A program made the translations under genes and the position numbers. A stretch of 64,000 bases of DNA from Aristophania vespae (GTDB taxonomy: Bacteria > Pseudomonadota > Alphaproteobacteria > Acetobacterales > Acetobacteraceae). The notes beneath the pieces were generated by a model. That model was not told the DNA's origin. It worked only from the letters and a program-made list of their open reading frames with translations, and ran no database searches. The stretch covers positions 1,674,001 to 1,738,000 of the forward strand of contig NZ_CP047652.1 in the NCBI RefSeq assembly GCF_009906835.1, written 5' to 3'. Positions 39,701 through 48,452 of the stretch are shown in pieces (the first letter of the stretch is position 1; every line of letters begins with the position of its first letter).

Positions 39701-40072
39701 GGAATGAACTGATTTTTCTCTTTTTACTTTCACTAAATCATTACCTTGCCTTAGCAAGAAAAAATCGTTTCGGCAGGCGGGCATTACTCTAATAATATGG
39801 TGTTCTCGCGCGTGGAAGTAAAACCGGTAAAAGAAAACCTATATTTTAATGCAGAAAAAATCTTGTTTGTGCAAAGCTGAACCGTAAGCATGCTCAACTT
39901 ATGGTTGTTTTATGAGATGCTATTTGCATATGCGAGAATAGACCGCTTGCTTGCGGCCACACATGGCAAGGTGGCAGCTATTCTCCGTACGTTCAGAAAT
40001 GGAGATGAATCGTGCTGTTAATTTTACTCTTAAATTCTCTATTTGTGTTCTCTGCACGTGCAGGGACAATGC
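36780..40072 (+). CRISPR. CRISPR-derived satellite (fossil array)
   Basis: About 3.3 kb of degenerate repeats at about 59-bp intervals. Two repeat relics alternate: type A such as CCTACACGAAGGTGAACCG, and type B such as TGTTCTTTCGCACAGG followed by CGGGAACGAAG. Both align with the type I-E repeat (GTGTTCCCCGCG..., GGGGATGAACC). The intervals between them are themselves conserved: TCTCAACCTATGGTTGTTTT after A, and CGAACGATCATGCATT..CCC after B. The whole is therefore a tandem 118-bp unit of two repeats and two former spacers. Short plus-strand frames here are chance readings of the unit. Confidence 0.7.
38445..39050 (+). repeat. Near-identical 118-bp units within the satellite
   Basis: The motif ACGAAGGTGAA recurs at 38563, 38681, 38799, 38917 and 39035, exactly 118 bp apart. 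Units alternate between two close variants, so 236 bp is a nearly perfect higher-order period. This is the most recently amplified part of the fossil array. Confidence 0.9.
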
Positions 40073-43000
40073 TGGTCACCTCTTGATGTTACGACTTTGC
40101 TAATGTTTTAAATAAGTGGTGGTTATACACCTATAAGTTGTAATTACTCTTTTTTAGAGCAGGTTCGATCAAAGGCTCTTCTGTTTTGATTAAAAGACCG
40201 AAAAGTAAAAACAATTTTAGCTTATTATAGTGATGATGAATAAACTGGTTTCGATTTAAAGCCATACATAAATTTTAACCCTAAAATCATAATAACTATT
40301 GATAAAGAAGAAAATTTTATGTATTAGCCTGTATAGGCTATGAGCGAGAGAGTGACCTTTCTGCGTTGCTCATAGCCCGTATCCGGCTTAGGCTGGTGCC
40401 CCGCTATTTTTTCAATATGGTGGGATCACCTCCCTAAGAACCGATGGCCAGGCCGCCTGGTAAAGCTGGCTATACCCGCCGGTTCTGGAGGATTATGCTT
40501 TGTGTAAGAAAGTATATTTATAAGAAAATTATGTAATAGGGATGTTGGGCAACATATTAACTTTACGATTTGCCCTTTTAAAGCAGGACGCAAAGTAAGC
40601 ACCGGCCTCATACCCACCATATTAGAATAATTTAATAGACTAGCATTTGCATGACTTAATATGTTAATAGCTATGATCTAAGTTTTCCTTTCCAGACTGA
40701 CTCAGGTAATGATAGGGCTATAGTGGTTTCCTTCACTAAGGCCCGTTTGATATAAACACGCCTTTGTTTTTGCTAAAATCAAGAGTTAGTCAGTTTCAAT
40801 TATCAATTGATAATAGATTATTCTCTATAACGATCATGTCTCAATGTTGGAACTTTGTTAATGTTCCGGATAGGGTATGATTGCATATTTATGAAAAGTG
40901 ATAATACACTTACAGGTTGTAATCTTTTTTGACTGGGCTCGATTAGAGCCGTGATTCTGTTATCACTCTAGTAAAACCTCACACAATAAACACAACCTTA
41001 AGTTGCTGGTGATGAGATGAAAACGTAGTTTTTATCATAACGCTTTTAGAAATATGTATTTATAATATTTGATAAATATCGAACAAAGTTAAGCTGAATT
41101 GACGTAATTAAAACTAATATTTTGTCTTTAAATCTGGCTATTAAACATTCAAAAAATTACAAGAACCATAAGAATATGAGCAAGAATTTTATCAACTCAA
41201 TATAGCTTTAAAATTAAGCCTGCTCTCACTAATGAGGTTATGAGTTATGAGTTATGAGTTATGAGTTATGAGTTATGAGTTATGAGTTATGAGTTATGAG
41301 TTATGAGGATAGTAACGTTTTTAAATCAAAGCCTAGATTTTAATCGAAAAATTATAAAAACTATTGATAAAGAAACGAAATTTACGTAGCCTGTTCAGAC
41401 TGTGAGCACGAAAGTGACCTATTTGCGGTGCCCATAGCCCGTATTAGGCCTAATGATGCTCTGCTGCCCTTATATCATGGCAGCCACCTCCTTAAGAACC
41501 AGTGGCCAGGCAGCCTACTAAACCTGGTCACACCCACCGGTTCTGGAGGATAGTGCTTTGTTTTTAAAAAATATCTTAATATAAATCTATGTAATAGGAG
41601 CGTTAGGCAGCATTTTAACTTCATGATTTGCCTTTTTAGAGCAAGATGCAAAGTAAGCACCGGCCTCATACTCACCATATTAGAGTAATTTAATAGACTA
41701 GCATTTGCATGACTTAACATGCTAATAGTGCAAACAGTCATTATCTGAGTTTATTCCTTTCTAGAGACTCAGGCTATGATAGGGCCATAGGTGGTTGCAG
41801 CCACTATGGCCCGTTCTCTATGAATGGATTTTTGTTCTTAATAAAAATTTGCAAAATAAATACAATCATAAGTTGTAATAATAGTGATGAATAATTTGGC
41901 TTTAATTAAGAGCCATACCCAAAATTCAACCGTAAAGTCATGAAAACTATGGATTAAGACAAAGAATTTGTGCTTAGGCTGTTCAGGCTATGGGCGGCAG
42001 AGTGACCTTTGATGCACTGCCCATAGCCCGTATTCGGCCTAATGACGCTATGCTGCCCTTATATCATGGGCAGCCACCTCCTTAAGAACCAGTGGCCAGG
42101 CAGCCTACTAAACCTGGTTATACCCACCGGTTCTGGGGATAGTGCTTTGTTTTTAAAAAATATCTTAATATAAATCTATGTAATAGGAGCGTTAGGCAGC
42201 ATTTTAACTTCACGATTTGCCTTTTTAGAGCAAGACACAAAGTAAGCACCGGCCTCATACTCACCATATTAGAGTAATTTAATAGACTAGCATTTGCATG
42301 ACTTAACATGCTAATAGTGCGAACAGTCATTATCTGAGTTTATTCCTTTCTAGAGACTCAGGTTATGATAGGGCTATGGTGGTTGCAGCCACTATGGCCC
42401 GTTCTCTATGAATGGATTTTTGTTCTTAATAAAAATTTGCAAAATAAATACAATCATAAGTTGTAATAATAGTGATAAATAATTTGGTTTTAATTGAGAG
42501 CCATACCCAAAATTTAACCGTGAAATCATAAAAACTATGGATTAAGACAAAGAATTTGTGCCTAGGCTGTTCAGGCTATGGGCGGCAGAGTGACCTTCGA
42601 TGCACTGCCCATAGCCCGTATTCGGCCTAATGACGCTATGCTGCCCTTATATCATGGACAGCCACCTCCTTAAGAACCAGTGGCCAGGCAGCCTACTAAA
42701 CCTGGTTATACCCACCGGTTCTGGGGATAGTGCTTTGTTTTTAAAAAATATCTTAATATAAATCTGTGTAATAGGAGACTTGGACAGCATATTAACTTCA
42801 CGAGTTGCCTTTTTAGAGCAAGACGCAAAGTAAGCACCGGCCTCATACCCACCATACTAGAGTAATTTAATAGACTAGCATTTGCATGACTTAACATGCT
42901 AATAGTGTGAACAGTCATGATCTGAGTTTTCCTCTTCTAAGTTACTCAGGTTATGATAGGGCCATGGTGGTTGCAGCCACTATGGCCCGTTCGTTATGAA

Positions 43001-43580
43001 TACGCCTTTGTTTTTATCAAAGTCAAGGGCTAGTAAGTCTCAATTATTAATTGATGATAAATTTTTCTGTAACTGTCATGTCTTAGTGTTGAAACTTTGT
43101 TAATACTCTGAATAAGGCATGATCACACAGTTATAAAAAATGACAATACACTTACAGGTTGTAACTATCTTTTTTAAAATTAGGTCCGGTTAGAGCCGTA
43201 ATTCTGTTATAGCCCTAGTCAAACCTAACAAAATGAACACAACCATAGGTTGTTATATTGCCAGTGATTAGATGGAAGATAGTTTTTCATTATGAGGCTT
43301 TTCGAAAAAAATGTTCATAAAGTTTGATTTATAAAAGTTCAAACTAACTTAAGCTAATTCTATATTAACTCACTTTATATCAAAATTTTAAGTAAATCTG
43401 TGATTATCAGTAAATCAAAAGGATATACGCAAAATAAATAAAGCTATTTCAGCAATTTAATAAAATAATTGTTACCAGAAAAATTAGCTATTCTCCCATG
43501 TTTTTTCGGATGTGACAAAAAATGGCACTAATTTAGAACGAACCATGAGTCGCGTCCCGTAAGCCATGAGCCATGAGCAA
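40073..43580. repeat. Right cluster of the 590-bp structured repeat (4 copies) plus shared tail
   Basis: Copies at about 40285-40760, 41345-41820, 41935-42410 and 42525-43000. The last three are a tandem run with AGAACCAGTGG landmarks at about 41496, 42085 and 42673 (589 and 588 bp apart). The three inverted-repeat landmarks of the left cluster are kept. The tail (43270-43560) matches 20330-20600. Repeated minus-strand frames (for example 41475-41741, 42118-42330, 42706-42918) change C-terminus through 1-3 bp indels, which argues against coding. Confidence 0.85.
41242..41304. repeat. Heptamer tandem array, GAGTTAT x 9
   Basis: Nine perfect copies of GAGTTAT between copies 3 and 4 of the 590-bp element, preceded by a variant unit GAGGTTAT. 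Confidence 0.97.
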
Positions 43581-43589
43581 AATCATAAC

Positions 43590-44593
43590 CCTGGTTGTAA
43601 TTCATAAAAGCAAGACATGAATTACACTCCAGAGTTGTATCTCATACACGTAAGACACGAGTCTCAAACCATAATCACAGCACATGCACGCAGGACGATA
43701 GTCACAGTCATTAGTCGCAGCTCATGCACGCAAGACACGAATTACAGGCTATAATCGCAATTCATACACGCAGGACGATAGTCACAGACATTAGTCGCAG
43801 CTCATGCACCCAAGACACGAATTACAGTCTATAATCGCAATTCATACACGCAAGACGATAGTCACAAGCATTAGTCGCAGTTCGTGCACGCAAGACACGA
43901 ATTACAGGCTATAATCGCAATTCATGCACGCAGGACGATAGTCACAAGCATTAGTCGCAGCTCATGCGTCCAAGACACGAATTACAGTCTATAATCGCAA
44001 TTCATGCACCCAAGACGATAGTCACAGTCATTAGTCGCAGCTCATGCACCCAAGACACGAGTTACAGTCTATAATCGCAATTCATACACGCAGGACGATA
44101 GTCACAGACATTAGTCGCAGCTCATGCATCCAAGACACGAGTTACAGTCTATAATCGCAGTTCATGCACGCAAGACGATAGTCACAGTCATTAGTCGCAG
44201 TTCATGCACCCAAGACGATAGTCACAGACCATAATCGCAATTCATACACGCAAGACGATAGTCACAGTCATTAGTCGCAGCTCATGCACCCAAGACACGA
44301 ATTACAGTCTATAATCGCAATTCATACACGCAGGACGATAGTCACAGACATTAGTCGCAGCTCATGCATCCAAGACACGAGTTACAGTCTATAATCGCAA
44401 TTCATGCACGCAGGACGATAGTCACAGTCATTAGTCGCAGCTCATGCGTCCAAGACACGAATTACAGGCTATAATCGCAGTTCATGCACGCAAGACGATA
44501 GTCACAGTCATTAGTTGCATCTCATGCATCCAAGACACGAGTTACAGTCTATAATCGCAATTCATGCACGCAAGACGATAGTCACAGACCATA
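43590..44593. repeat. Right 40-bp satellite array with 80-bp higher-order period
   Basis: About 25 units of 40 bp in two alternating types: GCACGCAAGACGATAGTCAC + AGTCATTAGTCGCAGCTCAT, and GCACCCAAGACACGAATTAC + AGTCTATAATCGCAATTCAT. Pairs repeat every 80 bp with few differences, so this array was amplified more recently than its left counterpart. It is non-coding in all frames as far as I can see. Confidence 0.92.
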
Positions 44594-44598
44594 AGTTA

Positions 44599-44684
44599 GC
44601 GTTCCTCGCCTGCACTAAGAAGAATCGCAGATGCTCTCAACTTATAGTTTTTTATATGAGGTTTTTCGCACACACAGAAATGAA
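44599..44684 (+). CRISPR. Two relic repeats around the ancestral spacer, before leader 3
   Basis: Relic repeat (CGTTCCTCGCCTGCACTAAG...), a former spacer containing GCTCTCAACTTATAG, then a second relic (GTTTTTCGCACACACAG...). The same trio occurs at 18029-18120, also just before a pre-leader and leader. Confidence 0.6.
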
Positions 44685-44836
44685 GATAAGCCCCAGAGAT
44701 ATATCCAAAACTGGCTATACCCCCCCCTGCTCTCACCGACCTCGTTACACCTTATATGCCTTATTCTGGTAAATTCCCCTCGGACAAATCAACAAAATCT
44801 CGCTACCAAACGGCATCAAAACTGCCTAAAATTTAG

Positions 44837-44901
44837 TCACAAAATTTGGTAGATTTCTTGACAGGTAAATTCCCTTTATATAACAATAACTTCCAACAAG
44901 C
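44837..44901 (+). promoter_or_regulatory. CRISPR leader 3
   Basis: Third copy of the leader, with TTGACA 44858-44863 and TATAAC 44879-44884 (15-bp spacing). One change in the palindrome (GGTAAATTCCC). It directly precedes array 3. Confidence 0.8.
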
Positions 44902-45113
44902 CTGTTCCCCGCACGCGCGGGGATGAACCTGGACGCCTTCACAGCCGATAAATGGGCGCGTGACTGTTCCCCGCACGCGCGGGGATGAACCTCCGCTAGA
45001 ATCAGACAGCTTATAGGCACGCTCCTGTTCCCCGCACGCGCGGGGATGAACCGGCCTCTTGCAGCTCATGCCAGGCACTGCACGCCTGTTCCCCGCGCGT
45101 GCGGGGATGAACC
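44902..45113 (+). CRISPR. CRISPR array 3, type I-E-like, 4 repeats
   Basis: Repeats at 44902, 44964, 45025 and 45086 (28 bp each; spacing 62, 61, 61), three spacers of 33-34 bp. Repeats start CTGTTCCCCGCACGCG, a consistent variant of arrays 1 and 2; the last repeat has the GCGCGTGC form. The array stops abruptly at 45113, where an IS6-family transposase fragment begins. Confidence 0.95.
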
Positions 45114-45588
45114 AAACATATATCAAAGTAAAAGGGGTATGGGCGTATCTGTATCGGGCGGTTGATAAAAACGGCGATATGATTGGCTTTTACCTCTCAC
45201 CGACCCTTAAGGCCGGGGCTGCCAAACGTTTTGGCTAAGGCGGTAACCGTCCTGAAGGATTGAGAAAAGCCTGTAACATCAATATGGATAAAGCTCCAGC
45301 ATATGGCATTGCCGTTGCAGAGCTCAGGAAAGACGGAAAGCTGCCAGGCACGGCGAAGCACCGTCAGGTGAAGTATTTGAATAAGTTGAGGCTAATCACG
45401 GTAAGCTAAAACACCTGATTAAACCTGTTCGTGGTTTCAAAAGTTTGAAAACAGTTTATGCGACGATTAAAAGCCTTGAGGTCATGCACGCCCTAAAAAA
45501 GGGACAGGCCAGACTTTTCCAGTTTCAGAACGGGATCAGAAAAGGGGTGCGTTTGGTCAAAGGACAATTCGGAATTTATAGTAGCTAA
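45114..45588 (+). pseudogene. IS6-family transposase remnant, left copy
   Basis: Starts in mid-protein with TYIKVKGVWAYLYRAVDKNG, the DDE-domain segment of IS6/IS26-type transposases. It continues through KAGAAKRFG with frameshifts and stops, then KLPGTAKHRQVKYLN and GKLKHLIKPVRGFKSLKT to VMHALKKGQ near the C-terminus. The N-terminal part is gone. TTTGCAACAAAACC at 45619-45632 is a degenerate right terminal repeat. Same orientation as the second remnant at 47375. Confidence 0.85.
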
Positions 45589-45789
45589 AACCCTATACAT
45601 CCTCACCCCTTCGAAAATTTTGCAACAAAACCTATAAGATCATCTTTCAAGATTTTTACAGCAATATATTGCTGTAAAGGCATGAAAGTCTTCTCATCAC
45701 TACAATCGCACTCAGCTGATTGTCTCAGATTTGGGACAAGTTGATTTAATCGAGGTAAAAAACTGGGGTCACCTCACAATCAGTCTTTG

Positions 45790-46674
45790 CTACGACATCC
45801 AAGACGCAATAGCCTGTGCTGCTTCGGCAATAGCATATTCTGCACTGTCAGTATCCGGAGTTCCAGCTACAAAGCACGCAATTACCATTGGGCGTCGCGC
45901 AATCGGCCAGACCACGCCAATATCAACCGTTGAGAAATAATTTTCATTGAAAGTGCCTGTTTTATCACCCACCCGCCAAGCATGAGGCAGACCGGCACGA
46001 ATACGCCTTTCGCCAGTCTTGTTAGATAAAAGCCAATTTGTAAGCTTGTCCCGGGACGCTGACTTCAAAGTATCACCTAGCACAAAACGCTCGTAGGTTT
46101 TGGCCATTGCCACAGGCGTGGTTGTGTTATGTCGATCACCGTACTGCGCCCAGTTCAGTTCTGGTTCGATCCCAGAAAGATTAAACTCATGATCGCCCTC
46201 GCTCTGCATCCAAGCATTCAGAGCCTTATAACCGCCGGTTTCACGCCATAGAAGATTAGCCGCCGTATTATCGCTCAGGGTGACCGCGGCTTGACATAGT
46301 TCTGCGATTGACAAGAAGCCCTTGCTTACAGCAACCCGCGTAACCGGTGCATAAGGAAGAAGATCGGCTTCAGTATAATGCACAATTTGATCAAGACTGA
46401 TTTCACCTCGATCGGCTTTCCATAACACGTAAGCCACTAAGGGCACTTTGGCGCTTGAGCAAAAGGGAAACCGATCATTCGCTCTCCATTGCAACGTTTT
46501 CCCAGTTTCCGTATCTAAAACAGATACACCAATCTTACCCCCACTACGACGCTCGATAGCAGCAAAATCAGGTTCAAGAGAGTGAGCCATAGCCCTTCTA
46601 AACACAGGAAACAGAGAAATGCCTGCCATGAAGCTACGGCGCGACACTTGAACGATACGGCTATCGAGCGACAT
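45790..46674 (-). CDS. bla: Class A serine beta-lactamase
   Basis: 294 residues. A twin-arginine-like signal (VSRRSFMAGIS) suggests Tat export. All class A motifs are intact: SxxK in CSSAKVP, SDN in LSDNTAAN, Glu166/Asn170 in IEPELNWA, and KTG in VGDKTGTF. The TTTPVAMAKTYERFV helix is also kept. It hydrolyses beta-lactams in the periplasm; spectrum cannot be read from this. Codon use is visibly more GC-rich than the surrounding repeats. IS6 remnants on both sides and an IS5 remnant next to it suggest acquisition by transfer. ATG at 46674. Confidence 0.92.
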   Translation of the reverse strand: MSLDSRIVQVSRRSFMAGISLFPVFRRAMAHSLEPDFAAIERRSGGKIGVSVLDTETGKTLQWRANDRFPFCSSAKVPLVAYVLWKADRGEISLDQIVHYTEADLLPYAPVTRVAVSKGFLSIAELCQAAVTLSDNTAANLLWRETGGYKALNAWMQSEGDHEFNLSGIEPELNWAQYGDRHNTTTPVAMAKTYERFVLGDTLKSASRDKLTNWLLSNKTGERRIRAGLPHAWRVGDKTGTFNENYFSTVDIGVVWPIARRPMVIACFVAGTPDTDSAEYAIAEAAQAIASWMS

Positions 46675-46961
46675 ATGCAGCTAATCCCTTATCACACTTG
46701 CGGTGCTGTTATTTCCGACAATATCCAAAAGGAAAATTTCTTACTTATATGATCTGGCGTTGAGTTGCTGTCACGTTAATTCAGGCATGATGCGCTCTTT
46801 TTTCGAAAAGACAGATGGCTGTTTTCTGCCTGGTTGTTCAGTCCCTTCTACGCAAGATTCCAGATCGAAAATCTCAGCTTTCTCAGGCTCAGGCTTTATT
46901 AAAATCTGAAGTTATAAGGGAAATAGGCTTCATGGAGGCTAAGTTTAAAAGAAAGCCTCGC

Positions 46962-47276
46962 ATGAGCGAGTTGTTTTTGCTCTCTGAAAGCAAGATGGAG
47001 CGGATACGCCCTTATTTTCCTCTGGCCCATGACATTCCACGCATAAATGATCGCCGCGTTTTAAGTGGTTATTTTTATGTGATCCGTAATGGCCCTCAGT
47101 GGAAAGATGCACTCAGGGAATATAGCCCCTACAAGACACTTTACATCGCTGGAGCCATCTCAGTGTCTTTGAAGGATATTTTTACGGCTTTGGTGGAACA
47201 GGCAGGGCCTTCTGCACAACTTATGATTGATGCACCAGCGCCTAACGGCAATACCAGCACACTGCCTACAGAATGA
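46962..47276 (+). pseudogene. IS5-family transposase N-terminal remnant
   Basis: MSELFLLSESKMERIRPYFP, then INDRRVLSGYFYVIRNGPQW and YSPYKTLY match the start of IS5/IS1031-type transposases (orfA). About five codons are missing after KTLY, and the frame ends after LMIDAPAPNG, where DATHLK and the rest of the DDE domain should follow. The open frame can be read back to 46815 but the family match starts here. Truncated, so inactive. Confidence 0.75.
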
Positions 47277-47374
47277 TATCACCACGGAAATGACGTCTTT
47301 TGAAATTTCTCATGAACAATACCCCGCCTAAAACCAGACGTAACTTTCAGAAAAAATTCAAAATTTGCAAAAGA

Positions 47375-47582
47375 GCCATTGAGGCTGATCACGGCAAGAT
47401 GAAACATCTGATTAAACCTGTTCGTGGTTTCAAAAATTTGAAAACAAGTTTATGCGACAATTAAAAGCCTTGAGATCATGCACGCCCTGAAAAAGGCACA
47501 GGCCAAGATTTTTCAGTTTCAGAACGGGATCAGAAGAGAAGTTCGTTTGATCGAAAGACAATTCAGAGTTTATAGGGCCTGA
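47375..47582 (+). pseudogene. IS6-family transposase remnant, right copy
   Basis: C-terminal piece only: IEADHGKMKHLIKPVRGFK, then a small indel that shifts frame, then VYATIKSLEIMHALKKAQA. Closely similar to the end of the left copy. TTTGCAACAGTGCC at 47621-47634 is a perfect IS6/IS26-type terminal repeat (inverse of GGCACTGTTGCAAA). Confidence 0.85.
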
Positions 47583-47678
47583 AAACCAGATACCCTATAA
47601 ATTTGCGCTCCATCCGAAACTTTGCAACAGTGCCGTAAAAAGCAAAAAACTGTACGTTATGGTCAAGATAGAAGGCCA

Positions 47679-47924
47679 ATCATAAGATGTGTTTCTTATA
47701 TCTATCTACGCCAGAATCTGGCTCATTATTTGTATGAGGCTGTAGATAGCCGCGCACCGATGACCATAACCCACAAGACCTGAAAAGGCTGTGTCGTGCT
47801 GATGTCGGAAAAGGAATTTTCCGTTTGGCAGGAAACCGTGCATCTTCTGAACAGCCCACCTAATGCAGAGAGGCTGTTACGGAACATTTATGACGTGAAG
47901 GCATGGAGCAGCGACCGAACGTGA
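47679..47924 (+). pseudogene. YefM/Phd-type antitoxin remnant with premature stop
   Basis: Reads YLRQNLAHYLYEAVDSRAP, MTITHKT, then TGA, then in the same frame KGCVVLMSEKEFSVWQETVH and LLNSPPNAERLLRNIYDVK. This is the YefM antitoxin pattern with a stop in place of the Gly normally there, and no good start. No YoeB-type toxin gene follows; the next sequence is a decayed CRISPR repeat. Confidence 0.75.
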
Positions 47925-47933
47925 CCTTCTTAA

Positions 47934-48272
47934 ATATTCCTAGCACGTACGGGGATGAACCTGGTCTAACGGCCTGTTTGGCGGTTTCTAGCGTGTGCTC
48001 CCTGCACGCGCGGGGGTAAACCTCCCAAGCATGTGAGGGCAAATCAAAGCTATAGGTTTATTTCATCCTAAAAAATTCCCTCAAGCGTGCGAGACCAGGC
48101 CACAGTTAGGGAGCTATTTCGTTATGTAAAAAAAGTTCCCCAGATGTGCGAGAATAAACCAAAACTAAATGACCATTTTATCTTAAAAAACCCCCAAGCT
48201 TGCAAAAACAAACCAAGGTTTAAAAGGTCGATTTCGTTCTATAAAAGGGTTCTCAATAGGCAAGGATAGAGC
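47934..48272 (+). CRISPR. Decayed CRISPR stretch without leader
   Basis: Two good repeats at 47934-47961 (...GCACGTACGGGGATGAACC) and 47995-48022 (GTGCTCCCTGCACGCG...), spaced 61 bp. Then increasingly poor relics end near 48050, 48101, 48160, 48214 and 48272. Decay increases rightward, as expected for the old end of an array whose leader side was lost, possibly by the IS6 events to the left. Confidence 0.65.
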
Positions 48273-48356
48273 TGATATAATCTTGAAAAATAGAATGTTA
48301 TTACCGGTAAGGTTTTTTTTTAATTATAGCCAGAGTGTAACGCGGCTCTTTAAAAG

Positions 48357-48452
48357 GCTTTATCGCTTTATCGCTTTATCGCTTTATCGCTTTATCGCTT
48401 TATCGCTTTATCGCTTTATCGCTTTATCGCTTTATCGCTTTATCGCTTTATC
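48357..48452. repeat. Octamer tandem array, GCTTTATC x 12
   Basis: Twelve perfect copies. Its right edge runs into the 3' end of the minus-strand glycosyltransferase gene. Confidence 0.98.

Noticed and set aside
41475-42918. Conserved minus-strand frames (about 70-88 codons) in the 590-bp copies as a small gene family
   Set aside because: Indels between copies shift the C-terminus, no RBS, and the conserved parts coincide with hairpins. Also applies to 19148-19429, 19749-20015 and 40426-40620.
45114-45146. The stretch after the last repeat of array 3 as a spacer against an IS6 element
   Set aside because: Homology to the transposase continues for over 450 bp, so it is an insertion remnant, not a 33-bp spacer.
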